Below are positions 52,950 through 62,684 of a DNA stretch of 64,000 nucleotides, in pieces. Each line of letters opens with the position of its first letter. Position 1 is the first letter of the stretch. The stretch comes from Microbacterium horticulturae. Its GTDB lineage: Bacteria > Actinomycetota > Actinomycetes > Actinomycetales > Microbacteriaceae. The notes under the pieces are model-generated. The model saw only the letters and a program-made list of their open reading frames with translations, made no database searches and was not told the origin of the DNA. The DNA lies in contig NZ_CP119108.1 in the NCBI RefSeq assembly GCF_029094505.1, forward strand, positions 1,798,001 to 1,862,000, read 5' to 3'. Made by a program: the position numbers and the translations under genes.

Positions 52950-52965
52950 CCGATGATTCTACCGT

Positions 52966-53463
52966 TCAGATGCCGCGGGCGCCCGTGTCCAGGAACCGGG
53001 CGACCGGGGCCGGCACATACGGTGCCACGTCGCCGCCGAGACCGGCGACCTGGCGGACGAGGGAGCTGGAGACCAGCGCGTGCGCGGGGTCTGGCAGCAG
53101 GAACACCGTCTCGATGTCGGCGAGGTGGCGGTTCACGATGGCCATCGGGGTCTCGTACGCGACGTCGACCTGCGAGCGGATGCCCTTGACGAGCACGCCG
53201 GCCTTGACGTCGGTGGCGTAGTCGACGAGGAGGCCCATGCTCCACGACGCCACGACGATGTCGCCTTCGATGCCCGCCTCGGCGATCGACTGCTCGATCA
53301 GTGAGAGCCGCTGAGCGATCGGCAACATCGCCTGCTTGTCAGGGTTGTGCACGACGAGCACGTGGATCGTGTCGTACAGCCGGGCCGCACGTTCGATGAC
53401 ATCCAAATGACCGAGGGTGGGTGGGTCGAATGACCCCGGGACGACGGCGATCCGGTTGCTCAC
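52966..53463 (-). CDS. coaD: Pantetheine-phosphate adenylyltransferase
   Basis: Penultimate step of coenzyme A synthesis, 165 residues. [15 protein letters not shown] carries the T/HxGH motif (TLGH at 16-19); [19 protein letters not shown] and [13 protein letters not shown] complete the active site. Upstream of DUF177 by 16 bp; downstream of recG by 44 bp. Usual order. Confidence 0.97.
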   Translation of the reverse strand: MSNRIAVVPGSFDPPTLGHLDVIERAARLYDTIHVLVVHNPDKQAMLPIAQRLSLIEQSIAEAGIEGDIVVASWSMGLLVDYATDVKAGVLVKGIRSQVDVAYETPMAIVNRHLADIETVFLLPDPAHALVSSSLVRQVAGLGGDVAPYVPAPVARFLDTGARGI

Positions 53464-53507
53464 CCCTCAAGCCTATCGGCGAAACTTTGAGCTTTCTGAA
53501 CGCCGCC

Positions 53508-55670
53508 TCAGTTCTTGGCCAGCGCCGCCCGCTCGACGGTGTCGAGGCGCCGTTCGATCGCTGCGGCAAGGCCCGGATGCCGCAGCAACGCGGGATCCTC
53601 GTCGAGGATCGCCTCGCCCTCCTGACGCGCGAGCGCGATCACGTCGGCGTCCTTCACGACGCGCAGCAGGCGCAGCGAACTGCGCACACCGGACTGCGCG
53701 TCGCCGAGAACGTCGCCCTCACCGCGGAGCCGCAGGTCTTCCTCTGCCAGCTCGAACCCGTCGGAGGTCGCCGCCACCGCATCCACGCGTTCGCGCGCCG
53801 GCGTTCCCGGGGCAGCTTCGGTCACGAGCAGGCAGACGCCGGGAACGCTGCCACGGCCCACGCGCCCGCGCAGCTGGTGCAGCTGTGAGACGCCGAACCG
53901 GTCGGCCTCGAGGATGATCATCGCCGAGGCATTGGGCACGTCCACGCCGACCTCGATCACCGTGGTCGCCACCAGCACGTCGATCTCGCCCGCGGCGTAC
54001 GCCCGCATGATCGCATCCTTCTCCTCCCCGGGCATCCGCCCGTGCAGCGTCGCGACGCGGATGGACGAGAACGAGGGATGCTGCGCCAGGAGCTGCTCGG
54101 CCTGCACGACGCCCCACCGCACACGCGTCGACGTGCCCTCCTCGACGAGAGCGTCAGCGTCGTCCAGGCCCTTGGCGGTGGTCGCTTCGGCGTCGATGGC
54201 CGGACAGACGACGAACGCCTGATGCCCGCCGGCCACCTCTTCGGCGACCCGCTCCCACACGCGCCCGAACCAGCCCGGCTTCTCAGCGACCGGCGCGACG
54301 AAGGTCTGCACGCCCGCGCGCCCGGTGGGCATCGTCCGGATGGTGGAGACGTCGAGATCGCCGAACACGGTCATCGCGACCGTGCGCGGGATCGGCGTGG
54401 CCGTCAACACGAGCGCGTGCGGGCTGGTGCCCTTCGCGCGCAGGGTCTCGCGCTGTTCGACGCCGAAGCGGTGCTGTTCGTCGACGACGACAAGCCCGAG
54501 ATCGGCGAAGCTCGTGCTGTCGCTGAGAAGCGCGTGCGTTCCCACCACGATCAGTGCCTGCCCCGACGCGACGCGCAGCGCCGCGCGTCGTCGCTCGGCG
54601 GCAGTGAGCTGCCCGGTCAGCAGCGTGGGCATCAACCGCGGAGCCAGCTCGGGCCCCAGCATCCGCGTGATCGACCGCAGGTGCTGCGCGGCCAGCACCT
54701 CGGTGGGGGCGATGAGTGCGGACTGGCCGCCGCTCTCGGCGACCTGGAGCATCGCCCGCAGCGCGACGAGGGTCTTTCCCGACCCGACCTCGCCCTGCAC
54801 GAGCCGGTTCATGGGCCAGCCACCCACGAGATCGGCGCCGATCTGGTCGCCGACGGCCACCTGATCGGGTGTGCGCGGGAACGGCAGCGCGGCATCGAAC
54901 GTGGTCAGCAGCGATCCCGCGGGGCGCGAGGTCGCCGACAACGCCCGTACGAACTGCCGCTGCTGCAAGAGGGCCGTCTGCAGCACGAGTGCCTCGTGCA
55001 TGCGCAGCGTACGCACCGCGGGGGGCACCTGATCTTCGAAGTCGGGCCGATGGATACGCTCGAGCGCCTCGCGCGCCGACAGCAGTCCCTGCCGCTGGCG
55101 GAGGTCTTCGGGCAGCGGATCGTCGACGGGGCCGAGGCCGTCGAGAAGGTAGTCCACGGACTTCTGGATCGTGAAGCTCGGCACGCTGGCCGTCGCCGGG
55201 TAGATAGGGATCGGCGCGTTAGCGTAGGCCTCGGCGTTCATGCGCGCCGCATCGATGTCGTCGAAGAGGACGTAGTCGGGATGGGTGAGCTGCTTGCCGT
55301 CTCGGTACTCACCGACCTTGCCCGAGAAGATGCCTTGCACGCCTCGCTGCAGCTTCGCCAAACGCCAGGCCTGGTTGAAGAACGTCAGGCTCATCTGGCC
55401 GTGACCGTCGGTGATGATCACCTCGACGATCGACCCGCGCCGTTGACGCATCTTGCGTTCGCTCGCACCGAGGACCTCGGCGACGATCGTGACCTGGTCG
55501 CCGACCTCGAGCGAGTCGATGGGCGTGAGCTCGCCGCGACGCGCGTAACGGCGGGGGTAGTGCGCAAGCAAGTCGCCCACCGTCCGCATGCCGAAGGCAC
55601 GCTGAAGCGAGCCGGCTGTCCGGCCGCCCAACGCCGCGTCGAGCCGCGAGGCGAGCGTGACATCCGACAT
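53508..55670 (-). CDS. recG: ATP-dependent DNA helicase RecG
   Basis: Branch-migration helicase for stalled forks and Holliday junctions; 720 residues from ATG MSDVTLASRLDAALGG. N-terminal wedge domain with OB fold (about 40-160), Walker A GEVGSGKTLVALRA, DEQHRFGVEQR (DEQH box), then LTATPIPRTVAMT, and helicase motif VI QLRGRVGRGS. Divergent from rsmD. Confidence 0.97.
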   Translation of the reverse strand: MSDVTLASRLDAALGGRTAGSLQRAFGMRTVGDLLAHYPRRYARRGELTPIDSLEVGDQVTIVAEVLGASERKMRQRRGSIVEVIITDGHGQMSLTFFNQAWRLAKLQRGVQGIFSGKVGEYRDGKQLTHPDYVLFDDIDAARMNAEAYANAPIPIYPATASVPSFTIQKSVDYLLDGLGPVDDPLPEDLRQRQGLLSAREALERIHRPDFEDQVPPAVRTLRMHEALVLQTALLQQRQFVRALSATSRPAGSLLTTFDAALPFPRTPDQVAVGDQIGADLVGGWPMNRLVQGEVGSGKTLVALRAMLQVAESGGQSALIAPTEVLAAQHLRSITRMLGPELAPRLMPTLLTGQLTAAERRRAALRVASGQALIVVGTHALLSDSTSFADLGLVVVDEQHRFGVEQRETLRAKGTSPHALVLTATPIPRTVAMTVFGDLDVSTIRTMPTGRAGVQTFVAPVAEKPGWFGRVWERVAEEVAGGHQAFVVCPAIDAEATTAKGLDDADALVEEGTSTRVRWGVVQAEQLLAQHPSFSSIRVATLHGRMPGEEKDAIMRAYAAGEIDVLVATTVIEVGVDVPNASAMIILEADRFGVSQLHQLRGRVGRGSVPGVCLLVTEAAPGTPARERVDAVAATSDGFELAEEDLRLRGEGDVLGDAQSGVRSSLRLLRVVKDADVIALARQEGEAILDEDPALLRHPGLAAAIERRLDTVERAALAKN

Positions 55671-55719
55671 GCATTCGAGTCTAGGCAGAACCTGCGACAC
55701 CGGTTTGTAGGCTGAAGGG

Positions 55720-56298
55720 GTGACGCGCATCATCGCAGGGGCCGCCCGCGGCATCCGGCTCGACGTGCCCGGCTCGGGCACCCGCCCCACGAGCGATCGG
55801 GTGCGTGAATCGCTGTTCGGCTCTCTCGAGTCGGCGGACGCACTCCGCGGGGCCCGCGTGCTCGACCTCTACGCAGGCTCGGGCGCCCTCGGCCTCGAGG
55901 CGCTCAGCCGCGGCGCGGCGACGGCGACCCTCGTCGAGAAAGCCGGTCAGGCGGCGCAGATAGCGAAGGCGAACGCCGCCCGGGTGGCGAAGGCGGCCGA
56001 GCTCGCGGCATCCACCGTCCACGTGCACCGCGCCGATGTGGGCACGTTCCTCGCACGCGGCGCCGAGCAGTACGACCTCGTCTTCGCCGACCCGCCGTAC
56101 GACGTGACGGATGCCGCGACCGGCGATGTGCTGACGGCTCTGCTCCCGCACCTCGCGGAGAATGCCATCGTGGTGATCGAGCGCGCGGCGCGCTCGCCCG
56201 CGCCGCCGCTGCCCGACGCACTCACGGTGGACCGCGTCAAGAAGTACGGCGACACCGCCCTGTGGTGGGTGACGGCGGACGTCGTCGCTCAGCCCTGA
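55720..56298 (+). CDS. rsmD: 16S rRNA (guanine966-N2)-methyltransferase
   Basis: Methylates G966 of 16S rRNA; 192 residues. Start GTG (VTRIIAGAARGIRLDVPG). FGSLESADALRGARVLDLYAG holds motif I and FADPPYDV is the DPPY catalytic motif. 50 bp from the divergent recG; 3' end overlaps thiL by 10 bp. Confidence 0.95.
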   Translation: MTRIIAGAARGIRLDVPGSGTRPTSDRVRESLFGSLESADALRGARVLDLYAGSGALGLEALSRGAATATLVEKAGQAAQIAKANAARVAKAAELAASTVHVHRADVGTFLARGAEQYDLVFADPPYDVTDAATGDVLTALLPHLAENAIVVIERAARSPAPPLPDALTVDRVKKYGDTALWWVTADVVAQP

Positions 56299-57281
56299 GT
56301 CGCGTCCCACTCCCGATACGGATCCCAGCCGCCACGCCCCGTGTACGGCGCCCCGTCGACCAGCACCGCGACCTCACCGCGCTCGCGGACCGTGCCGATG
56401 CGGCGGAATCCGTCAGGCAGGGTGCCGCCGGAGGGGAAAGCCGCCAGCAGTGCGTGGTCCTCGCCTCCGGCCAGCGCCGTGGCGGGATCGCCGCCGAGTG
56501 CGGACGCCGAGATGTCGAGCGTGACCGCCGACGCGGTCGCCATGCGCGAGGCGTCCAGGGCCAGGCCGTCGGAGACGTCCATCATCGCGGTCGCGCCGGC
56601 CCGGGCGGCCGCAGCGCCGAGAGAGATGGGCGGCTCGGGTCGCAGTTGGGCCCCCAGCGCCCAGCGTTCCTCGGGCGCGAGCGAGGATTCATCGATCGCG
56701 ATGGGCGTGCCCGTGGCATCCCGGAAGCTGTCGAACAGCACACGCAACCCGGCCGCGGCGCGACCGGCGTCGCCGGCCAGGGCGAGTACGTCCCCGGGGC
56801 GCGCACCGCTGCGCAGCACCGGTTGCGCCCCATCGAGGACGCCCAGCGCGGTGACCGCGATCGTCAGCGTCGGCGACACGGCGAGGTCGCCGCCTTCCAC
56901 CGCGCACCCGGGGGCGAGCGCGGCGCAGGCGTCGCGCAGTCCTTCCGCCATGTCGGTGAGCAGCCTCAGCGGGGTCTCCTCCGGCACGGTAAGGGCGACA
57001 AGCAGAGCGATGGGCCGAGCGCCCATCGCCGCCACGTCGGCGAGGTTCACGGCGGCGGACTTCCACCCCAGGTCGTAGCCATTGCTCCATGCCAGGCGGA
57101 AGTCGGGTCCGTGCACCAGGGTGTCGACGGTCGCCACGACGCGCCCCGACGGCGCATCCAGCACCGCGGCGTCGTCACCGGGTCCGATGATCGCGCGCGA
57201 CGACGGCGCCAGCCGTTCGAGGATCGCGGCCAGCACGGCGGCCTCTCCCCGTGCGCCGACGGTCTGGTCGTGGTTCGTCAT
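56289..57281 (-). CDS. thiL: Thiamine-monophosphate kinase
   Basis: Phosphorylates thiamine monophosphate to the diphosphate cofactor; 330 residues, PurM-like fold. IGPGDDAAVLDAP in the N terminus, VDTLVHGPDF, NLADVAAMGARPIALLV, and MMDVSDGLALDASRM are all signatures. Convergent with rsmD by 10 bp; no other thiamine gene is in the window. Confidence 0.95.
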   Translation of the reverse strand: MTNHDQTVGARGEAAVLAAILERLAPSSRAIIGPGDDAAVLDAPSGRVVATVDTLVHGPDFRLAWSNGYDLGWKSAAVNLADVAAMGARPIALLVALTVPEETPLRLLTDMAEGLRDACAALAPGCAVEGGDLAVSPTLTIAVTALGVLDGAQPVLRSGARPGDVLALAGDAGRAAAGLRVLFDSFRDATGTPIAIDESSLAPEERWALGAQLRPEPPISLGAAAARAGATAMMDVSDGLALDASRMATASAVTLDISASALGGDPATALAGGEDHALLAAFPSGGTLPDGFRRIGTVRERGEVAVLVDGAPYTGRGGWDPYREWDATQG

Positions 57282-57314
57282 CCCTCCACGGTAGCGGCGG
57301 GTTAGCCTTGAGGC

Positions 57315-57794
57315 GTGACCCGCCTCCGTCGATCCCTCGCTGTCTGTCTCGTCGCCGCAGGGATCGCGCTGACCGGCTGTTCGACCACGATTCCGCTGGA
57401 CCAGCCCACGGATGCGAACAACCCGAAGTGCGCGGAGATCATGGTGCGCCTGCCCAAAGACATCAGCGGGCAGGAGCGAGTGTGGACCGACGCGCAGTCG
57501 ACTGCGGCCTGGGGGTCGCCGACGCGCGTCATCATGGCCTGCGGCATGACGCCGCCTGGCCCCAGCACCCTCAAATGCGTGTCGTTGGGCGGCGTGGACT
57601 GGCTCGTCGACGAGTCGGAGCAGCCCAACTTCCGCATCACCAGCTACGGACGCACGCCCGCCGTGCAGGTGTACATCGACGGCGACACGACCAGCGTCGA
57701 CCCGAACACCGTCCTCAGCACGCTGGGGCGGCTAGTCAGCGCACACACCACGAAGACGGCTGCCTGCTCCAACCCCGACACGATCACCGGCTGA
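57315..57794 (+). CDS. DUF3515 family lipoprotein
   Basis: Lipoprotein of 159 residues. Signal MTRLRRSLAVCLVAAGIAL then lipobox LTGC (Cys22). Mature part with PKCAEIMVRLPKDI and RVIMACGMTPPGPS, the DUF3515 pattern with paired Cys. Actinobacteria-specific, function unknown. Between thiL (divergent) and ddl (convergent). Confidence 0.88.
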   Translation: MTRLRRSLAVCLVAAGIALTGCSTTIPLDQPTDANNPKCAEIMVRLPKDISGQERVWTDAQSTAAWGSPTRVIMACGMTPPGPSTLKCVSLGGVDWLVDESEQPNFRITSYGRTPAVQVYIDGDTTSVDPNTVLSTLGRLVSAHTTKTAACSNPDTITG

Positions 57795-57803
57795 TGACCG
57801 GCG

Positions 57804-58889
57804 TCAGCTGCGGGTCAACGCCGTGTCGATCACTTCGGTGATCAATTCCGGATAGCTCATGCCGCTGGCGACCCAGCACTTCGGGAACATCGATATCGGG
57901 GTGAACCCGGGCATCGTGTTCACCTCGTTCACGAAGAACTCGGCGCCGGTGAAGAAGCAGTCGACGCGAGAGAGCCCCTGGCCGCCGATCGCCTCGAACG
58001 CGCGGGCGGCGACCCGCTGCAACTCGGCGAGCTCGCCGTCGCGCAGCGGCGCCGGGCACACCAGGTCGATACCGTCTGCGCCGAGGTACTTCGCCGCGAA
58101 GTCATAGAACTCCCGCCCCGAGAGCACGACTTCGCCGGCCACGCTCACACGGGGCAGGCCCCCGTCGCGCGCCTCGAGCACACCGCACTCGAGCTCGCGG
58201 CCGCTCACCGCCTGTTCGACCAGCACCGTGCCGTCTTCTGCGAAGGCGGTCTCCAGCGCGGCATCCAACTCCTCCCACGCGTCCACGCGCGAGACACCCA
58301 CACTCGAGCCGGCACGCGCCGGCTTCACGAACACCGGCAGGCCGAGACCACGAATACGACGCTCCCACATCTCGCGGTCACGCTCGAGGCCCGGGCGCGT
58401 CACGCTCACCCACGGCACGACCGGCACACCGGCCGCGCGCAGCACGTTCTTGGTCGTGTCCTTGTCCATGCCGATCGCCGACATGAGCAGCCCCGCGCCC
58501 GCGTAGGGGATGTCGAGGAGCTCGAGGAAGCCCTGGATCGTGCCGTCCTCGCCGAACCGCCCGTGCAGGATCGGCAGCACGACGTCGACGTCGCCGAGCG
58601 AGCGGGTGCCAGCAGCATCCACCACGCGCAGCTCGCGGCTGCGGGCTGAATCGGGCCAGAGCACGCGGGTGCCGTTGTCGACCACCTCGGGAAGGCGTGC
58701 CGGATCCAGCGCGAACTTGGTGGGATCGTCGTCCTCCAGGACGAAGGCGCCGTCGCGGGTGATCCCGACCGGAATCACGCGGAAGCGCTCGCGGTCAATC
58801 GCCGCCAGCACTCCCCCGGCCGTGGCGGAGCTGATCGAATGCTCGCTTGATCGTCCGCCGAACAGCACCGCCACTGCGACCTTGTCCAT
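57804..58889 (-). CDS. ddl: D-alanine--D-alanine ligase
   Basis: Makes the D-Ala-D-Ala dipeptide for peptidoglycan; 361 residues, ATP-grasp. FGGRSSEHSISSATAG at the N terminus, LHGRFGEDGTIQGFLELL, FVKPARAGSSVGVSRV, and NEVNTMPGFTP near the C terminus. Start ATG (MDKVAVAVLFGG) has GGGGGAGAGGA upstream; it lies inside the 3' end of gpsA, so the two genes overlap by 95 bp. Confidence 0.96.
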   Translation of the reverse strand: MDKVAVAVLFGGRSSEHSISSATAGGVLAAIDRERFRVIPVGITRDGAFVLEDDDPTKFALDPARLPEVVDNGTRVLWPDSARSRELRVVDAAGTRSLGDVDVVLPILHGRFGEDGTIQGFLELLDIPYAGAGLLMSAIGMDKDTTKNVLRAAGVPVVPWVSVTRPGLERDREMWERRIRGLGLPVFVKPARAGSSVGVSRVDAWEELDAALETAFAEDGTVLVEQAVSGRELECGVLEARDGGLPRVSVAGEVVLSGREFYDFAAKYLGADGIDLVCPAPLRDGELAELQRVAARAFEAIGGQGLSRVDCFFTGAEFFVNEVNTMPGFTPISMFPKCWVASGMSYPELITEVIDTALTRS

Positions 58890-59922
58890 GCTGCGTCCTC
58901 TCCCCCTTCGGGGCTTCGTCGTCGGTGGTCAGGTGCGGTGCGATGCGCCGCGGATCCATGGTGCCATCGAGCACGCGCTTGACCTGCTCGACGATCGGCA
59001 TGTCGACCTTCGCGGTCCGCGCCAACTGCAGCACCGGGGTCACCGAGGCCAGGCCCTCGGCTGTCTGCTCCATCTGCTTGACCACGTCTTGGAAGCTGTA
59101 TCCCTGGCCGAGCAGTCGGCCTGCCGTGTTGTTGCGGCTCAGCGGCGACTGGCAAGTGGCGATCAGATCGCCCAGGCCCGCCAGCCCCTGCAGCGTCTCG
59201 AATTGCGCGCCATGCGCCACGGCGAAATCGGTCATCTCGACAAGGCCGCGCGTGATGATCGAGGCTTTGGTGTTCTCGCCATAGCCCACCCCGTCGACGA
59301 TGCCGATGGCGACGGCGATGAGGTTCTTGAGCACGCCGCCGAACTCGGTGCCGATGACATCGGTGTTCACGAACGTCCGGAAGTAGCTGTTGCGTGCCCG
59401 TCGGGCGACAGCGTCGGCCGTCGCTTCGTTGGTGGATGCCACGACCGCCGCCGTCGGCTGCTCGCGGGCGATCTCCAGAGCGAGGTTCGGCCCCGAGGCC
59501 ACGGCGATGCGGGCCGGGTCGCACTCCAGAACCTCCTCGAGCACCTGGCTCATCCGCAGGCCGGACTTGCGCTCGATGCCCTTCATCAACGACACGATCG
59601 GAACGCTCGTGCGCGCCACGAGGGGTCGCACCGCCTTGAGGTTCTCGCGGGCGGTCTGGCTGGGAACGCAGATGTAGATCTGCTCGGCGCCGTCGACGGC
59701 AGCGGCGAGATCAGTGGTGGCGTTCACGGTGCGCGGTAGGTTGACCCCGGGCAGATACCGGCTGTTGCGCTTGGCCTCGCTGATCTCGTGGGCCAATTCC
59801 GCGCGGCGCGCCCACATTGTGACGTGCGCTCCGCCGTCGGCGAGGATCTTGCCGAAGGTCGTGCCCCAGCTGCCGGCGCCGATGACGGTCACGCGTGAGG
59901 CGGGCTCATGTCTAGGAGTCAA
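58795..59922 (-). CDS. gpsA: Glycerol-3-phosphate dehydrogenase [NAD(P)+]
   Basis: Supplies sn-glycerol 3-phosphate for phospholipids; 375 residues. Start TTG (encoded LTPRHEPASRVTVIGAGS) follows AAGGAG, and overlaps the plsC stop by 11 bp; a later GTG at VTVIGAG is an alternative with no ribosome binding site. GAGSWGTTFGKIL is the dinucleotide site, GVLKNLIAVAIGIVDGVGYG and GLAGLGDLIATC are catalytic signatures. About 30 C-terminal residues (Arg/Gly-rich) continue into ddl; most family members end at about 340. Confidence 0.93.
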   Translation of the reverse strand: MTPRHEPASRVTVIGAGSWGTTFGKILADGGAHVTMWARRAELAHEISEAKRNSRYLPGVNLPRTVNATTDLAAAVDGAEQIYICVPSQTARENLKAVRPLVARTSVPIVSLMKGIERKSGLRMSQVLEEVLECDPARIAVASGPNLALEIAREQPTAAVVASTNEATADAVARRARNSYFRTFVNTDVIGTEFGGVLKNLIAVAIGIVDGVGYGENTKASIITRGLVEMTDFAVAHGAQFETLQGLAGLGDLIATCQSPLSRNNTAGRLLGQGYSFQDVVKQMEQTAEGLASVTPVLQLARTAKVDMPIVEQVKRVLDGTMDPRRIAPHLTTDDEAPKGERTQHGQGRSGGAVRRTIKRAFDQLRHGRGSAGGD

Positions 59923-60676
59923 GGCGGCCGGTCTCCTTCTGTCCGTGTTCGGCCGGGTTCCAACGTTTCGCGGGCGCCGGCAGGCCGCGGATCTCACCGA
60001 GCAACTCGGCGATGCGGTCCATCACCCGGGTCGTCGCAGCGTTCAACTCTGCCGGGGAGGCGTGCTCATGCCGCACGTCGTCGAGGTCGATCGGATCGCC
60101 GATGACCACCGTCATCCGGCGCCGTAGCGGCCACAGGCGCAGCTTGCCGTAACGAGGGAGCAACTGCTGTGCGCCCCACTGCGCCATCGGGACGACGGGC
60201 AGATCGCCCGCGGCTGCGAGTCGGACCGCGCCCGACTTGCCGCGCATGGGCCACAGCTCGGGGTCGCGCGTCAGGGTTCCCTCCGGGTAGACGATCACAC
60301 CACGACCGTGCCGGACCAGGTCCCGCGACGTCTCGATCGTCTGCCGTGCTCCGGTTGCAGACGCTGTGCGCGCCACCGGCACCATGCCGGTTTTGCGTAA
60401 CGCCCAGCCCAGGATCGGCACGTGGAACAGGCTCTCCTTCGCCATGAACCGCGGCGCGCGTCCCAGACGCCAGACCGCCGCTGCGACGATCACGGGGTCG
60501 ATCTCGCTGTGGTGGTTCGCGGCGAGCACGTAAGCTCCGGTCTGCGGCAGCTTGTCGGCACCCTTGATCTCGATCTTGGCGAAAAGGCCCAGCACCGGCA
60601 CCACGATGGCAGCGAGCAGCCAGAAGACGCTCGGTCGTGTCTTCTCCGTCGAGGCCCGTCGACGACGGTCACTCAT
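59912..60676 (-). CDS. plsC: 1-acyl-sn-glycerol-3-phosphate acyltransferase
   Basis: Membrane-associated acyltransferase of 254 residues for phosphatidic acid. Start ATG MSDRRRRASTEKT. One TM segment (about 18-38). The acyltransferase motif NHHSEIDP (H-x4-D) is followed by FMAKESLFHVPILGW and YPEGTLTR. Between murA (4 bp) and gpsA (overlap), so co-transcribed with both: precursor steps of phospholipid and wall. Confidence 0.92.
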   Translation of the reverse strand: MSDRRRRASTEKTRPSVFWLLAAIVVPVLGLFAKIEIKGADKLPQTGAYVLAANHHSEIDPVIVAAAVWRLGRAPRFMAKESLFHVPILGWALRKTGMVPVARTASATGARQTIETSRDLVRHGRGVIVYPEGTLTRDPELWPMRGKSGAVRLAAAGDLPVVPMAQWGAQQLLPRYGKLRLWPLRRRMTVVIGDPIDLDDVRHEHASPAELNAATTRVMDRIAELLGEIRGLPAPAKRWNPAEHGQKETGRLDS

Positions 60677-60680
60677 CGGG

Positions 60681-62045
60681 TCACCCCAGAACGTCGAAGT
60701 CGGCGCCGAGCGCGGCGAGCTTGTCGTACAGCTTCTCGTAGCCACGGCTGATGATGCCGACGTTGTGCACGGTCGACTCGCCGGTCGCCGTCAGCGCCGC
60801 GATCACGTGGCTGTAGCCGCCGCGCAGGTCGGGCACGGTGATGTCGGCACCGGTGAGCGGCGTCGGCCCGGTGATCACGGCGGCCTGCTCGAGATTTCGA
60901 CGCGGAACTCGCCGCGGCCCCTGCTGCAGCCCGTGCGGGTGCACAGCGATCTCGGCCCCCATCTTCACCAGCGCCTGGGTGAAGCCGAAGCGGTTCTCAT
61001 ACACGGTCTCGTGCACGATGGAGGTGCCGGTGGCCTGGGTCAGAGCGACGATGAGCGGCTGCTGCCAGTCGGTCATGAAGCCCGGGTGCACGTCGGTCTC
61101 GACCGTCACGGCACGCAGGTCGCCGGCTCGCCGGAACAGGATGCCGTCCTCGCGGATGTTGAAGTCGCCCCCGACCTTGCGCACCACGTTCAGGAAGGTC
61201 AGCATCTCCTGCTGCCGGGCCCCGGCGACGAAGATCTCGCCGTCGGTGGCGAGTGCAGCACTGGCCCAGCTCGCGGCCTCGTTGCGGTCGAAGATCGCGC
61301 GGTGGTCGTACCCCGAGAGCCGGTCGACGCCCTCGATGAGGATGACGCGGTTCGGCTCGTAGGAGATGATCGCGCCCATCTTCTGCAGCACCGCGATCAG
61401 GTCCATGATCTCGGGTTCGATGGCTGCGTTGCGCAGCTCGGTGATGCCGCTGGAGCGCACCGCCGTCAGCAGCACCTGCTCGGTGGCGCCCACACTCGGG
61501 TAAGGCAGATGGATGTTCGCGCCGCGCAGGCCGTTGGGTGCCGACAGACGGATGCCGCTGGGCAGCTTCTCCACGACGGCGCCGAATTTGCGCAGCGCGT
61601 CAAGGTGGAAGTCGATCGGTCTGTCGCCGATACGGCACCCGCCGAGGTCGGGGATGAACGCCTGGCCGAGCTGGTGCAGCAGCGGACCGCAGAACAGGAT
61701 CGGGATGCGGCTGGCACCGGCGTGCGCGTCGATCTCCTCCATGTGGGCCGAGGCGACGTCGGCGGGGTCGAACACGAACGAGCCGTCTTCATCGCCGGGA
61801 GTGACGCGCACACCGTGCACCTCGAGGAGCGATCGCACGACCGAGACATCGCTGATGTCGGGGACGTCCCGCAGCGTGCTGGGCGTCTCGCCCAGGATCG
61901 CGGCAACCATCGCTTTGGTCACCAGGTTCTTGGCGCCCTTGACGTCGACGCGACCGCTCAGCGGCTGTCCGCCGCGGATGGCCAGCGCTTCACCGGACCC
62001 TCCCGTGCGACCGTCGGTGGATGCCAAGCCGTTCAGGAGTGTCAT
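60681..62045 (-). CDS. murA: UDP-N-acetylglucosamine 1-carboxyvinyltransferase
   Basis: First committed step of peptidoglycan synthesis; 454 residues. KGAKN (Lys39-Asn40) near the N terminus, Arg-rich substrate loop, and catalytic Cys137 in LGGCRIGDRP. That Cys is the fosfomycin target; mycobacterial MurA has Asp there instead. LRGGYSHVIAALTATG near the C terminus completes it. Starts 29 bp after leuD; a ribosome binding site is not obvious. Confidence 0.96.
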   Translation of the reverse strand: MTLLNGLASTDGRTGGSGEALAIRGGQPLSGRVDVKGAKNLVTKAMVAAILGETPSTLRDVPDISDVSVVRSLLEVHGVRVTPGDEDGSFVFDPADVASAHMEEIDAHAGASRIPILFCGPLLHQLGQAFIPDLGGCRIGDRPIDFHLDALRKFGAVVEKLPSGIRLSAPNGLRGANIHLPYPSVGATEQVLLTAVRSSGITELRNAAIEPEIMDLIAVLQKMGAIISYEPNRVILIEGVDRLSGYDHRAIFDRNEAASWASAALATDGEIFVAGARQQEMLTFLNVVRKVGGDFNIREDGILFRRAGDLRAVTVETDVHPGFMTDWQQPLIVALTQATGTSIVHETVYENRFGFTQALVKMGAEIAVHPHGLQQGPRRVPRRNLEQAAVITGPTPLTGADITVPDLRGGYSHVIAALTATGESTVHNVGIISRGYEKLYDKLAALGADFDVLG

Positions 62046-62074
62046 GCAGTCTGCCTCACAGGTGTCGGAATCAG

Positions 62075-62683
62075 TCAGTCTGCTGGGGACGGCACCGGCA
62101 GGGTGCGCGGCTTCCAGCGTGCTCGACGCGCCTCGTAGGCGGCGATTCTGTCTTCATTGCGGAGGGTCAGCCCGATGTCGTCGAGACCCTCCAGAAGCCG
62201 CCACCCAGTGTAATCGTCGATCTCGAAGGTCACCTGGATATCACCCAGAGTCGCTGTGCGCGTCTGCAGGTCGACGGTCATCTCGACCCCCGGCGACGCT
62301 GCGATCGCCGCCCACAGGCGTTCCGCATCGGCCTCGGAGATCACACCCGTGACCAGGCCCTGCTTGCCCGCGTTGCCGCGGAAGATGTCAGCGAACTTGG
62401 GGCTGAGCACCGCTTTGAAGCCGTAGTCGCGCAGCGCCCACACGGCGTGTTCGCGGCTCGATCCCGTTCCGAAGTCAGGGCCGGCCACCAGCACGGATGC
62501 GCGCCGGTACGGTTCCTGGTTCAGGATGAAGTCGGGGTCTTGGCGCCAATTCGCGAACAGGGCATCTTCGAATCCGGTCTTGGTGACCCGCTTCAGGTAG
62601 ACGGCGGGAATGATCTGGTCGGTGTCGACCGCCGAACGCTGCAGAGGCGCGGCCACACCGGTGTGCGTGGTGAACTTCTCCAT
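62075..62683 (-). CDS. leuD: 3-isopropylmalate dehydratase small subunit
   Basis: Aconitase swivel domain; works with LeuC in leucine synthesis; 202 residues. Conserved [30 protein letters not shown]. Starts 1 bp before the leuC stop codon and is thus co-transcribed with it. Confidence 0.97.
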   Translation of the reverse strand: MEKFTTHTGVAAPLQRSAVDTDQIIPAVYLKRVTKTGFEDALFANWRQDPDFILNQEPYRRASVLVAGPDFGTGSSREHAVWALRDYGFKAVLSPKFADIFRGNAGKQGLVTGVISEADAERLWAAIAASPGVEMTVDLQTRTATLGDIQVTFEIDDYTGWRLLEGLDDIGLTLRNEDRIAAYEARRARWKPRTLPVPSPAD

Positions 62684-62684
62684 G

